Shown here one piece after another: positions 35,253 through 43,603 of a stretch of DNA of 64,000 bases. The notes below the pieces were generated by a model. That model did not search any database, was not told the origin of the DNA, and saw nothing but the letters and a program-made list of their open reading frames with translations. Source of the stretch: Shewanella halifaxensis HAW-EB4 (lineage in GTDB: Bacteria; Pseudomonadota; Gammaproteobacteria; Enterobacterales; Shewanellaceae); the NCBI RefSeq assembly GCF_000019185.1, contig NC_010334.1:4464001-4528000 (forward strand), given 5' to 3'. Both the position numbers and the translations under genes were made by a program. Position 1 is the first letter of the stretch, and every line of letters begins with the position of its first letter.

Positions 35253-35376
35253 GGGAGAAATTGTACGTAATTGACTAAAGACGCACAACCAAATCAAGAC
35301 TATCTCGCCTCAATACTTTCATTTTTATTCAATTACAGCGAAAATACGCGGCTATACCTCAAAATACTAAGAATCG

Positions 35377-36336
35377 ATGTTATTTAATATTTTTATGTTA
35401 GTCGCAGGCTTAGGCGCCCTTGTTTGGAGTGCCGATAAGTTTGTTTATGGTGCTGCCGCCTTTGCTCGTAACCTTGGTTTACCGCCAATGCTTATTGGTT
35501 TAACGATTGTCGCTATGGGGAGTTCGGCCCCTGAAATGTTTGTTGCGGCCACCGCATCACTCGAAGGCATGACTGATACCGCAATTGGTAACGTCCTAGG
35601 TTCTAACATCGCTAACATCACATTAATTTTAGGTATTACAGCGCTGCTCGGAGCGATCTCAGTGAGTTCGCAGACACTCAAGCGCGAAATTCCAATGATG
35701 CTAGTCGCTACAGTGATTGTAGGTTATTTCCTGCATGATGGCTTTCTAACCCGTATCGAAGGCATCAGCTTATTAGTGATGTTTATTGGCTTAATGGGTT
35801 ACCTAATTTGGCACGGATTAAACAGTAAAAACCGTGACGCCCTGGCTGTCGATGCTGAAAATGAAATTCCAGCTGATGTCCCTACCCGTAAAGCTATTTT
35901 ATGGCTGATTATCGGTATGATACTGTTGCCACTATCCGCAGACTGGATGGTTCAGGGTGCAGTTGGGATAGCTAAAGCGTATCATTTGTCAGATTTAGTT
36001 ATCGGTTTAACCATTATTGCCGTCGGTACTAGCCTACCGGAACTTGCCGCCTGTGTTGCCGGAGTCCTAAAAAAGGAAGATGATCTTGCGATCGGTAACA
36101 TTGTTGGTTCAAACTTATTCAATATTCTAGCGGTTCTTGCTATACCTGGCATCATAGCGCCGGGCGCTGTAGATGCAGCAGCGAGTACACGTGACTTTTA
36201 TATGGTACTTGCAACGAGCAGCGCACTTGCAATACTGATCTTATTATCTGGACGCGCCAGACAGCTAAAACCATGGCATGGCGTAGTATTACTTATTACA
36301 TTTATCGCATATCAGGCATTACTCTTCCTATCATAG
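35377..36336 (+). CDS. yrbG: Calcium/sodium antiporter YrbG
   Basis: K+-independent Na+/Ca2+ exchanger-type inner-membrane protein, 319 residues. The two inverted halves each contain the alpha-repeat: 'MGSSAPEMFVAATASLEG...NVLGSNIANI' and 'VGTSLPELAACVAG...NIVGSNLFNI', with ten or so membrane helices. The adjacent kdsD-kdsC-lptCAB genes are the normal downstream partners; its role there is unknown. Confidence 0.95.
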   Translation: MLFNIFMLVAGLGALVWSADKFVYGAAAFARNLGLPPMLIGLTIVAMGSSAPEMFVAATASLEGMTDTAIGNVLGSNIANITLILGITALLGAISVSSQTLKREIPMMLVATVIVGYFLHDGFLTRIEGISLLVMFIGLMGYLIWHGLNSKNRDALAVDAENEIPADVPTRKAILWLIIGMILLPLSADWMVQGAVGIAKAYHLSDLVIGLTIIAVGTSLPELAACVAGVLKKEDDLAIGNIVGSNLFNILAVLAIPGIIAPGAVDAAASTRDFYMVLATSSALAILILLSGRARQLKPWHGVVLLITFIAYQALLFLS

Positions 36337-36382
36337 CAATGGGTGCGATACGTTAAGCAGCAATTTAAAGAGAGATCAATAA

Positions 36383-37360
36383 ATGGTAGATGCAAATCAA
36401 CTACGCCAATGGGGTACTAAGGTTATCGATATCGAGAAACAAGCACTCGATAATCTGTATCAGTACATCGACTCTTCAGAATTTGCCCAAGCTTGCCAAT
36501 TAATATTGCAATGCACAGGTAAAGTTATCGTGATGGGCATGGGAAAATCGGGCCATATTGGCAACAAGATTTCAGCCACCTTGGCTAGTACAGGTACGCC
36601 TGCATTTTTCGTACACCCAGGAGAAGCCAGCCATGGCGACCTTGGCGTGCTCAGTGAAAACGATATCGTACTTGCGATTTCAAACTCGGGCGAGTCGAGT
36701 GAGATCTTAACCTTAATGCCAGTCATTAAGCGTATGGGACTGCCTATGATCTCTGTTACGGGTAAGCCTGACTCGAATATGGCGAAACTGGCTCAGCTAC
36801 ATCTTTGCATCGAAGTACCAGAAGAGGCCTGCCCGCTCGGGCTCGCACCGACATCAAGTACGACTGCAACCTTGGTAATGGGTGACGCTCTAGCCGTTGC
36901 ATTATTGCAGGCTCGTGGCTTTACTCAAGATGACTTTGCACTGTCTCATCCTGGCGGTAGCCTAGGTCGTAAGCTACTACTTAAAGTCAGCGATGTTATG
37001 CATAAAGGTAATGAACTACCTAGCGTCCAAGATGATATCTGTATTACCGAAGCGCTATATGAGATCTCTAAAAAAGGTTTAGGTATGACGGCGGTCGTCG
37101 ACTGCAACAACACCTTAGTCGGTATTTTCACCGATGGCGATCTACGCCGCGTTATCGATGCTGAAGTCAATTTAAGAACCACACCTATTGCAGAGGTGAT
37201 GACTAAGGGCTGCGTCACGATTACTGATAATGTACTTGCAGCAGAAGCGTTAAAAGTCATGGATACTAAAAGTATTAATGGCTTAATCGTAATTAATGAC
37301 AAACAACAGCCGGTTGGCGCACTAAACATGCTAGATATGGTTAAAGCGGGAGTAATTTAA
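36383..37360 (+). CDS. kdsD: D-arabinose-5-phosphate isomerase
   Basis: Makes arabinose 5-phosphate from ribulose 5-phosphate, the entry to Kdo for LPS. 325 residues: an N-terminal SIS sugar-isomerase domain ('VMGMGKSGHIGNKISATLASTGTPAFFVHP', 'SNSGESSEIL') and two C-terminal CBS domains ('LVGIFTDGDLRRVI', 'MDTKSINGLIVIND'). Two bases separate it from kdsC. Confidence 0.97.
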   Translation: MVDANQLRQWGTKVIDIEKQALDNLYQYIDSSEFAQACQLILQCTGKVIVMGMGKSGHIGNKISATLASTGTPAFFVHPGEASHGDLGVLSENDIVLAISNSGESSEILTLMPVIKRMGLPMISVTGKPDSNMAKLAQLHLCIEVPEEACPLGLAPTSSTTATLVMGDALAVALLQARGFTQDDFALSHPGGSLGRKLLLKVSDVMHKGNELPSVQDDICITEALYEISKKGLGMTAVVDCNNTLVGIFTDGDLRRVIDAEVNLRTTPIAEVMTKGCVTITDNVLAAEALKVMDTKSINGLIVINDKQQPVGALNMLDMVKAGVI

Positions 37361-37361
37361 T

Positions 37362-37913
37362 ATGTCCAAGCAAGGTTTATACGGCCCTATTAGCGATGAT
37401 GTCTGGCAAGCTGCCAGCAAGATCAAACTGCTTATCTGTGATGTTGATGGTGTATTTTCCGACGGTCTGGTTTATATGAGCAACAGCGGTGAAGAGCTAA
37501 AAACATTCCATACTCGTGATGGTTATGGTGTGCGCTCAATATTATCGAGCGGTATCCAAGTCGCGATTATTACAGGCCGTAAATCACAAATCGTTGAAGA
37601 CCGTTTTACCGCCCTTGGCGTCACACATATCTATCAAGGCGTCGACAATAAGCTGGCTCCCTATAACGAGCTACTCGCACTTTATAATGTCACTCCAGAA
37701 GAAGTCGCCTATATTGGAGATGATATGGTGGACTTACCGGTCATGCAAAAGGTGGGTCTTTCTGTCTGTGTGGTAGACGGTCACCCTTACGTGAAACAGC
37801 ACGCCAAGATGACAACTCACATTAAAGGCGGCCACGGCGCCCTACGCGAGCTCACAGACTTACTACTATTAAGCCAAGACAAGTTTGATTCCGCCCATGG
37901 GATGAGTATATGA
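37362..37913 (+). CDS. kdsC: 3-deoxy-D-manno-octulosonate 8-phosphate phosphatase
   Basis: HAD-family phosphatase that releases Kdo from Kdo-8-phosphate, 183 residues. The nucleophile Asp motif is 'LLICDVDGVFSDGL', the Thr/Lys motifs are 'IITGRKS' and 'NKLAPYN', and the acidic motif is 'YIGDDMVDLPVM'. The stop codon overlaps the lptC start (ATGA). Confidence 0.97.
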   Translation: MSKQGLYGPISDDVWQAASKIKLLICDVDGVFSDGLVYMSNSGEELKTFHTRDGYGVRSILSSGIQVAIITGRKSQIVEDRFTALGVTHIYQGVDNKLAPYNELLALYNVTPEEVAYIGDDMVDLPVMQKVGLSVCVVDGHPYVKQHAKMTTHIKGGHGALRELTDLLLLSQDKFDSAHGMSI

Positions 37914-38467
37914 GCCGCGTTACCCTTGCGATAATCGCACTTTTTGGCACTGCACTTTTGCTCTATTGGCAAGTTCAGTCTAAAAAGAGCGAGCAAGAGC
38001 TGAGTATCGATACGAGTCAGCAACCCGATTATATTATCGATGATCTACGCAGTATCGAATATAACGAGTTAGGCTTCATTAATAGCGAAGTCACGGCCAA
38101 GCATATGGAGCACTATGATAGCGTCAACATGACCTATTTTACTGAGCCTGTTTATCTCATTTTCCCTGATGATGGCTTGGCTCAATGGCGACTAAAAAGT
38201 GACAAAGGCAGCCTTAATAAAGTGACTGGCAAGGTAACGCTAGAAAACAATGTTATTATCGACTCTATTAGCCCAGAAGAGCCGATACAGACGTTAAGCA
38301 CCAGCTATTTAGATCTTGATTTGAATACTATGATTATGACGTCAGATGAAATTATCCACGTCACTGGCAACGAATTTGTCATTCAAGGTTTAGGCTTGTA
38401 TGCCGACTTGAATGCCCAGAGCGTAAAACTAATCAGCCAAGTAGAAGGTATCTACCAAGCTAATTAA
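37910..38467 (+). CDS. lptC: LptC, LPS export protein
   Basis: Bitopic inner-membrane protein that passes LPS from LptB2FG to LptA. 185 residues: one N-terminal membrane helix ('VTLAIIALFGTALLLYW') and a periplasmic beta-jellyroll ('ITAKHMEHYDS'-like region, 'WRLKSDKGSLNKVTGKVTLENNV'). Overlaps kdsC by four bases. Confidence 0.95.
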   Translation: MSRVTLAIIALFGTALLLYWQVQSKKSEQELSIDTSQQPDYIIDDLRSIEYNELGFINSEVTAKHMEHYDSVNMTYFTEPVYLIFPDDGLAQWRLKSDKGSLNKVTGKVTLENNVIIDSISPEEPIQTLSTSYLDLDLNTMIMTSDEIIHVTGNEFVIQGLGLYADLNAQSVKLISQVEGIYQAN

Positions 38468-38538
38468 CGCCCAACATATTGAACAATTTTACACTCGAGC
38501 TAGCTCAATAAAGTGCTTTAGCTGAGTAGAAGGACGCT

Positions 38539-39096
38539 ATGAAATACAATCTATCTATCCTTGCAGGCCTTTTTTGCCTGCTAAGTTTCAGTTCTGTTGC
38601 TAAGGTCGATGATCTGCTGCAAGAAGTGAAAATTGCAGCCGCAAGCCAAGAAGCCGATATTAAGAATAATCAGGTTATCTTCTTTGGACCTGTCGAAGTG
38701 ACCCAAGGCTCTATCAAGATGAATGCTGATAAACTGCGTGTTTTCTCAAAAGAAGATAAGAGCGGTAAAACCCTTGTGGCAACAGGCAACCCAGCCACCT
38801 ATACCCAGATAATGGACGATGGACGCCCAGCAACGGCTAGCGCCAAAGAGATCCGTTACGAACTTGCGACGCGCACCCTGACCTTAGTCGGCGACGCGAC
38901 TCTAGCGCAAGACGGTAGTCAGGTCACCGGTAATCGCATCAAGTACAACATTAGTTTACAACAACTTATCGCTGAAAGTTCAGGTAAAGGCGATGATAGA
39001 GTAATCACCATTATTCAGCCTGAAACCTATCAGGAAGAGAAACCAGAAACACCAGTGCAACAGCAGGAACAGCAGGAACAGCAGGAACAGCAATGA
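38539..39096 (+). CDS. lptA: LptA, periplasmic LPS bridge protein
   Basis: 185 residues with a signal peptide ending 'SSVA'. The OstA-like jellyroll ('NNQVIFFGPVEVTQGSIKMNADKLRVF') forms the periplasmic LPS bridge with LptC and LptD. The last about 15 residues are Gln/Glu-rich, encoded by three copies of the 9-bp CAGCAGGAA (about 39061-39090), so the tail length may vary by slippage without a frameshift. Stop overlaps the lptB start by four bases. Confidence 0.95.
   Translation: MKYNLSILAGLFCLLSFSSVAKVDDLLQEVKIAAASQEADIKNNQVIFFGPVEVTQGSIKMNADKLRVFSKEDKSGKTLVATGNPATYTQIMDDGRPATASAKEIRYELATRTLTLVGDATLAQDGSQVTGNRIKYNISLQQLIAESSGKGDDRVITIIQPETYQEEKPETPVQQQEQQEQQEQQ
39061..39090 (+). repeat. 9-bp coding minisatellite in lptA
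   Basis: CAGCAGGAA repeats about three times in tandem, encoding Gln-Gln-Glu. It ends four bases before the lptB start codon. Confidence 0.8.
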
Positions 39097-39824
39097 AGCA
39101 AATCACTTTAAGAGCGGTTAATCTTGCGAAGAGCTATAAAAATCGCGCTGTCGTACAAGATGTTAGTTTAACCGTAAAGACGGGTCAGATTGTCGGTTTA
39201 CTTGGGCCAAACGGTGCAGGTAAAACAACCACGTTCTACATGGTGGTAGGCCTAGTACAGAGTGATAAGGGTAAGATCTTTATTGATGATGACGATCTTA
39301 CACTCGATCCTATGCATCTGCGCGCTCGTAAAGGGATTGGTTATCTGCCTCAGGAAGCCAGTATTTTTAGAAAGTTGTCTGTGCGTGACAACATCATGGC
39401 GGTATTACAGACTCGCCATGACATCAATAACGAGCAACGTGAAGAACAACTTGAGCATCTGCTTGAAGAGTTCCATATCACTCATATTCGTGACAGCCAA
39501 GGTATGGCATTGTCAGGGGGTGAGCGCCGCCGTGTTGAAATTGCTAGAGCACTAGCGGCTAATCCAAAGTTTATCTTGTTAGACGAGCCATTTGCCGGTG
39601 TAGACCCGATTTCAGTTATCGATATCAAAAAGATTATTGAGCAACTTAAGAGTCGCGGCCTAGGTGTACTAATCACCGATCACAATGTTCGCGAAACATT
39701 AGATGTTTGTGAGCACGCTTACATCGTAAGCCACGGAAATCTCATTGCCGAAGGCACACCTGCCGAAATCTTGGACAACCAACAAGTTCGAGCTGTGTAC
39801 TTAGGTGAACAATTCAGGCTATAG
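39093..39824 (+). CDS. lptB: LptB, ATPase of the LPS exporter
   Basis: ABC ATPase, 243 residues, powering LPS extraction by LptFG. Walker A 'GPNGAGKTTTFYM', Q loop 'YLPQEASIF', signature 'ALSGGERRRVEIARA', Walker B 'FILLDEPFAGVDP' and H loop 'VLITDHNVRET' are all present. Confidence 0.98.
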   Translation: MKQITLRAVNLAKSYKNRAVVQDVSLTVKTGQIVGLLGPNGAGKTTTFYMVVGLVQSDKGKIFIDDDDLTLDPMHLRARKGIGYLPQEASIFRKLSVRDNIMAVLQTRHDINNEQREEQLEHLLEEFHITHIRDSQGMALSGGERRRVEIARALAANPKFILLDEPFAGVDPISVIDIKKIIEQLKSRGLGVLITDHNVRETLDVCEHAYIVSHGNLIAEGTPAEILDNQQVRAVYLGEQFRL

Positions 39825-39846
39825 TTAATTCACAGTATGGAAGCTA

Positions 39847-39897
39847 AAAAACTCAATATGGAATTATTTCCACACAAAATCAAAGTATTGAGTTTTT
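39847..39897 (+). terminator. Hairpin between lptB and rpoN
   Basis: AAAAACTCAATA (39847-39858) and TATTGAGTTTTT (39886-39897) form a 12-bp stem, with a small inner TGGAA/TTCCA hairpin in the loop. It ends in T5, so it may terminate or attenuate before rpoN. Confidence 0.6.
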
Positions 39898-39960
39898 GAG
39901 CAACCTTCGCCAGTTCAGCGAGCTTTAACGTTTAACTACAGTGTAGGGAATAGCGGTAAA

Positions 39961-41424
39961 ATGAAAGCGTCACTCCAGCTCAAAATGGGTCAACAGCTCA
40001 CCATGACTCCCCAGTTACAGCAGGCTATTCGCCTGTTACAACTGTCTTCTTTAGAGCTGCAACAAGAGATCCAACAAGCATTAGATTCTAATCCGCTACT
40101 GGAGTTAGATGAAGAGCAATCAGACGGCGACATGCTCAACGATGAAGACCAGTCTTCAAGTAACTCCGATAGTGAGCTAATCCAAGATAGCGCAAGCGTT
40201 GAAACCTCTGATGCCCTAACCCAAGACTCCATGCCCGATGAGCTACCGATGGATACCACTTGGGATGAAGTCTATACCGTCTCCTCGAACGCCAGCTCAG
40301 GCGTGAGTCGTGAAGATGATATGCCTTTTCAGGGTGAGACTAGCGAAGGATTATACGAGCACCTTGAATGGCAAAAGAATCTCACTCCATTTTCAGATAA
40401 TGACCTTGCTATCGCGACTGCAATTATCGATGCAATCGACGAGCGGGGTTATTTAACTCAAAGCTGTGATGAGATCCTCGAAGCGATGGGCGACCCAGAG
40501 ACTGAACTCGATGAGGTTGAGGCCGTTTTAAAACGGATTCAACATTTCGACCCTATCGGCGTTGCCGCGCGTAATCTAAGCGAATGTCTACTTATCCAAC
40601 TTGCGCAGTATGCAGCCGATACTCCCCATATAGATAACGCTAGATTACTGATTAAAGACTATTTGGACCTTATTGCTGGCCGTGATTTTAGGCAGCTGAT
40701 GCGTAAAACCAAGCTCAAAGAAGATGACCTGCGTGATGCTATCACACTGATCCAAACGCTCAATCCAAGACCTGGTCTCGCAATAGCCCGCAGTAAAGAT
40801 GAATATGTCATCCCGGATGTGTCTGTTAGCAAGAAAAAAGGCCGCTGGGTGGTGGAGCTAAACCCTGACTATATGCCTAAGATTAATGTTAACCAGCATT
40901 ACGCTTCTATGGCACGCAGCACGACTAATCAGGCCGATGGACAGTTTATTCGCGGCCACCTTCAAGAAGCAAAGTGGTTTATTAAGAGCCTTGAAAGCCG
41001 CAATGACACCTTATTAAAGGTAACAAATTGTATCGTTAAATTTCAGCAAGGCTTTTTTGAGTACGGCGAAGAAGCCATGAAACCTATGGTATTAAATGAC
41101 ATTGCCGAAGCCGTTGAAATGCATGAATCCACCATTTCACGGGTTACCACACAAAAATATATGCATACCCCAAGGGGTATTTTCGAACTCAAGTATTTCT
41201 TCTCGAGCCATGTCGGTACAGACGACGGCGGAGAGTGCTCATCTACAGCAATTAGGGCGTTTATTAAGAAGTTAGTCGCTGCTGAAAACCAGAAGAAACC
41301 ATTAAGCGACAGCAAAATGGCCCAACTTCTGGCGGAACAAGGGATTAAAGTAGCTAGACGTACTATCGCGAAATACCGCGAAGCAATGCTGATCCCACCC
41401 TCAAACCAACGTAAGAGTTTATAA
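39961..41424 (+). CDS. rpoN: RNA polymerase sigma-54 factor
   Basis: Sigma-54, 487 residues, recognising -24/-12 promoters activated by AAA+ enhancer-binding proteins. The Gln/Leu-rich region I ('LTMTPQLQQAIRLLQLSSLELQQEI'), an acidic region II (about 50-105), the core-binding domain, the HTH ('ISRVTTQKYMHTPRGIFELKYFFSS') and the RpoN box 'VARRTIAKYREA' are all visible. It is followed by hpf, ptsN, rapZ and ptsO, the conserved cluster. Confidence 0.98.
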   Translation: MKASLQLKMGQQLTMTPQLQQAIRLLQLSSLELQQEIQQALDSNPLLELDEEQSDGDMLNDEDQSSSNSDSELIQDSASVETSDALTQDSMPDELPMDTTWDEVYTVSSNASSGVSREDDMPFQGETSEGLYEHLEWQKNLTPFSDNDLAIATAIIDAIDERGYLTQSCDEILEAMGDPETELDEVEAVLKRIQHFDPIGVAARNLSECLLIQLAQYAADTPHIDNARLLIKDYLDLIAGRDFRQLMRKTKLKEDDLRDAITLIQTLNPRPGLAIARSKDEYVIPDVSVSKKKGRWVVELNPDYMPKINVNQHYASMARSTTNQADGQFIRGHLQEAKWFIKSLESRNDTLLKVTNCIVKFQQGFFEYGEEAMKPMVLNDIAEAVEMHESTISRVTTQKYMHTPRGIFELKYFFSSHVGTDDGGECSSTAIRAFIKKLVAAENQKKPLSDSKMAQLLAEQGIKVARRTIAKYREAMLIPPSNQRKSL

Positions 41425-41453
41425 CTCAAAATTAGGCACATGGAGGATCGATA

Positions 41454-41741
41454 ATGCAAATCAACCTGACAGGACATCACATAGAAATTACCGCTTCACT
41501 GCGCGGCTATGTGGAAGATAAATTCACAAAGCTTGAACGACATTTCGATCAGATCAATAATGTGCACGTTATTTTGAATGTACAGAAAATGCAGCAGATT
41601 GCCGAGGCCAAAATCCACCTTAAAAAAGGGGAAGTATTTGCCACTTCGGAACACGCAGATATGTATGCTGCGATAGACTCCCTGATCGATAAGCTAGATC
41701 GTCAGGTTATTAAACACAAAGAGAAGCTGATTAAACACTAA
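41454..41741 (+). CDS. hpf: Ribosome hibernation promoting factor (short form)
   Basis: 95-residue cytoplasmic protein that promotes 100S ribosome dimers in stationary phase. 'MQINLTGHHIEITASLRGYVEDKFTKLERHF' and 'DMYAAIDSLIDKLDRQVIKHKEKL' match the short HPF/YhbH form. GGAGGATCG site precedes the ATG. Two bases separate it from ptsN. Confidence 0.96.
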   Translation: MQINLTGHHIEITASLRGYVEDKFTKLERHFDQINNVHVILNVQKMQQIAEAKIHLKKGEVFATSEHADMYAAIDSLIDKLDRQVIKHKEKLIKH

Positions 41742-41743
41742 CG

Positions 41744-42187
41744 ATGGAACTAAGTACCATCCTGCAGCCGGAGTGCACCACCTGCGCCACTCCGGGCAGT
41801 AAGAAAAAGGTACTGGAGCTAATCAGTGATATTGCTGCTGTCCAGTACCCTACCCTTTCTTCACAAGAAATTTTTGAAAGTCTCTTGGCGAGAGAAAAAA
41901 TGGGTAGCACGGGTATAGGTAATGGTATAGCGATTCCTCATGGAAGGCTGGCAAATATAGACCGTCCCGTTGCAGTATTGGTTAAATGTGAAGTTCCTAT
42001 CCCATTTGACGCAATCGATAAGCAGCCTGTCGATATCTTATTTGCTCTACTGGTGCCATCTGAACAGTGTGAGCAACATTTAGCGACACTGTCTTGTATG
42101 GCTGAAAAACTCAACGATAAAGCAGTTGTTAAGCAGTTGAGAAAAACCAGTAATGAATCGGAGCTATACCAAGTCATTACTCAGTAG
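41744..42187 (+). CDS. ptsN: PTS-Ntr EIIA component
   Basis: Nitrogen-related phosphotransferase protein IIA(Ntr), 147 residues. The phosphorylated histidine is in 'IGNGIAIPHGRL' (about residue 66). It receives phosphate from NPr (ptsO, in this cluster) and regulates potassium and nitrogen-linked targets in other bacteria. Lies directly after hpf. Confidence 0.97.
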   Translation: MELSTILQPECTTCATPGSKKKVLELISDIAAVQYPTLSSQEIFESLLAREKMGSTGIGNGIAIPHGRLANIDRPVAVLVKCEVPIPFDAIDKQPVDILFALLVPSEQCEQHLATLSCMAEKLNDKAVVKQLRKTSNESELYQVITQ

Positions 42188-42198
42188 CGTCTTACTCG

Positions 42199-42250
42199 GG
42201 TCTTTAAATTATTATCATTGTTCCAATGATGCATTGATGATTTAAAGACC
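42199..42250. repeat. Long imperfect hairpin between ptsN and rapZ
   Basis: GGTCTTTAAAT (42199-42209) pairs with ATTTAAAGACC (42240-42250). Inside is TCATTG-TTC-CAATGA. This gives a long two-part stem. No T-run follows, so it may be an RNA processing or stability element instead of a terminator. Confidence 0.6.
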
Positions 42251-42395
42251 TAAGTAATTATTACTGCAATATTATTTATTTTTTATTACCCACTCAAATT
42301 CTTGCTTTCAGCCTTAAAGACGTTAATCTATATACTTGTACAACATAATCACAAAATCCAAACATTTAGTTAAATCTCTATCAGGTAGTCATACG

Positions 42396-43250
42396 ATGAA
42401 GCTTGTTTTAGTCTCAGGTCGCTCCGGTTCAGGAAAATCCGTTCTGTTAAGAATGCTAGAGGATCTCGGCTATTATTGTGTCGATAATCTGCCTCTGCCT
42501 ATGATGGGCACACTACTCAAAGAGCTCTCTGGAAACACCAATCTTGTAGCGATCAGCGTCGATATCCGTAACCTACCAGAAAAAGAAAGCGAGCTTATTA
42601 AGCACCTAACCAACTTACCTGATGGAGTTGAGTTACTTAGCTTTTTCCTTAATTCTAGCGATGAAGTACTACTAAAACGCTATAACGAGACTCGTCGTCT
42701 ACACCCTCTATCTCACGATAATGTATCGTTAAAAGAAGCAATTGAAATAGAAGGGCGTTCACTTGAGCCGCTAGCCAATATCGTCGACCACTATATCGAT
42801 ACCTCAACTCTCAACATCTATGATCTTAACGATCAGGTGCGTGAGATCTTGCTCGGTAACCTTGATAAAGAACTGATGATCAATTTTGAATCATTTGGAT
42901 TTAAGCACGGCATGCCGACCGAAGCCGACTTTATGTTTGATGTTCGCTTTTTACCCAATCCCCATTGGGAACCAGACTTGCGCCCAATGACAGGACTCGA
43001 TAAACCAGTACAAGACTTCTTAAATGAACGTCCTCGAGTCAATCAGTTTATTAAACAGATCGAAGATCTACTCGAGACTTGGTTACCTGACTTAGAGCGC
43101 AACAATCGCAGCTATCTCACCATAGCGATTGGCTGTACAGGTGGTCAACACCGCTCGGTTTACATTACCGAGCGCCTTGCAGCTCACTTCAAAGATGGCA
43201 AACATAAAATACAAGTCCGCCACCGAGAGCTAAAAAATGCCGACCATTGA
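42396..43250 (+). CDS. rapZ: RNase adapter protein RapZ
   Basis: Nucleotide- and RNA-binding protein, 284 residues. In E. coli it delivers the sRNA GlmZ to RNase E and so controls glucosamine-6-phosphate synthesis. Walker A 'VSGRSGSGKSVLLRML' is N-terminal; 'IGCTGGQHRSVYITERLA' is the C-terminal signature. ATG 42396 begins the usual 'MKLVLVSG'; the longest frame starts with TTG 20 residues earlier. Overlaps ptsO by 14 bp. Confidence 0.97.
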   Translation: MKLVLVSGRSGSGKSVLLRMLEDLGYYCVDNLPLPMMGTLLKELSGNTNLVAISVDIRNLPEKESELIKHLTNLPDGVELLSFFLNSSDEVLLKRYNETRRLHPLSHDNVSLKEAIEIEGRSLEPLANIVDHYIDTSTLNIYDLNDQVREILLGNLDKELMINFESFGFKHGMPTEADFMFDVRFLPNPHWEPDLRPMTGLDKPVQDFLNERPRVNQFIKQIEDLLETWLPDLERNNRSYLTIAIGCTGGQHRSVYITERLAAHFKDGKHKIQVRHRELKNADH

Positions 43251-43512
43251 ACGTGAAGTCGCCATCTGCAATAAACTAGGTCTTCACGCCCGCGCAGCAA
43301 CAAAACTGGTCGTACTCGCCTCTGAATTTGATGCCGAAATCACCATCATTCAAGGTGAGAAACAGGCTTCGGCGTCAAGTGTACTAGGCTTATTAATGTT
43401 AGAAACAGGCATGGGAAAAACGGTACAACTCCTTGCAACAGGAACCGACGCCAAAAAGGCACTCGATGCTATTTGCCAATTAATTGATGCCAAATTTGAT
43501 GAAGATAATTAA
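43237..43512 (+). CDS. ptsO: NPr, HPr-like phosphocarrier of PTS-Ntr
   Basis: 91-residue HPr paralogue. The active histidine is in 'NKLGLHARAATKL' (about residue 17) and the regulatory serine region reads 'ASSVLGLLMLETGMG'. It transfers phosphate from EI(Ntr) to PtsN. Overlap with rapZ indicates coupling. Confidence 0.97.
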   Translation: MPTIEREVAICNKLGLHARAATKLVVLASEFDAEITIIQGEKQASASSVLGLLMLETGMGKTVQLLATGTDAKKALDAICQLIDAKFDEDN

Positions 43513-43603
43513 TAATTAATCATTCATTTCCTTAGTTATCACACACAAATCCCCAGCACTTAAGTTATTATAAGCGCCTTTAAAACTATCCAGTGAGGGA
43601 GCC

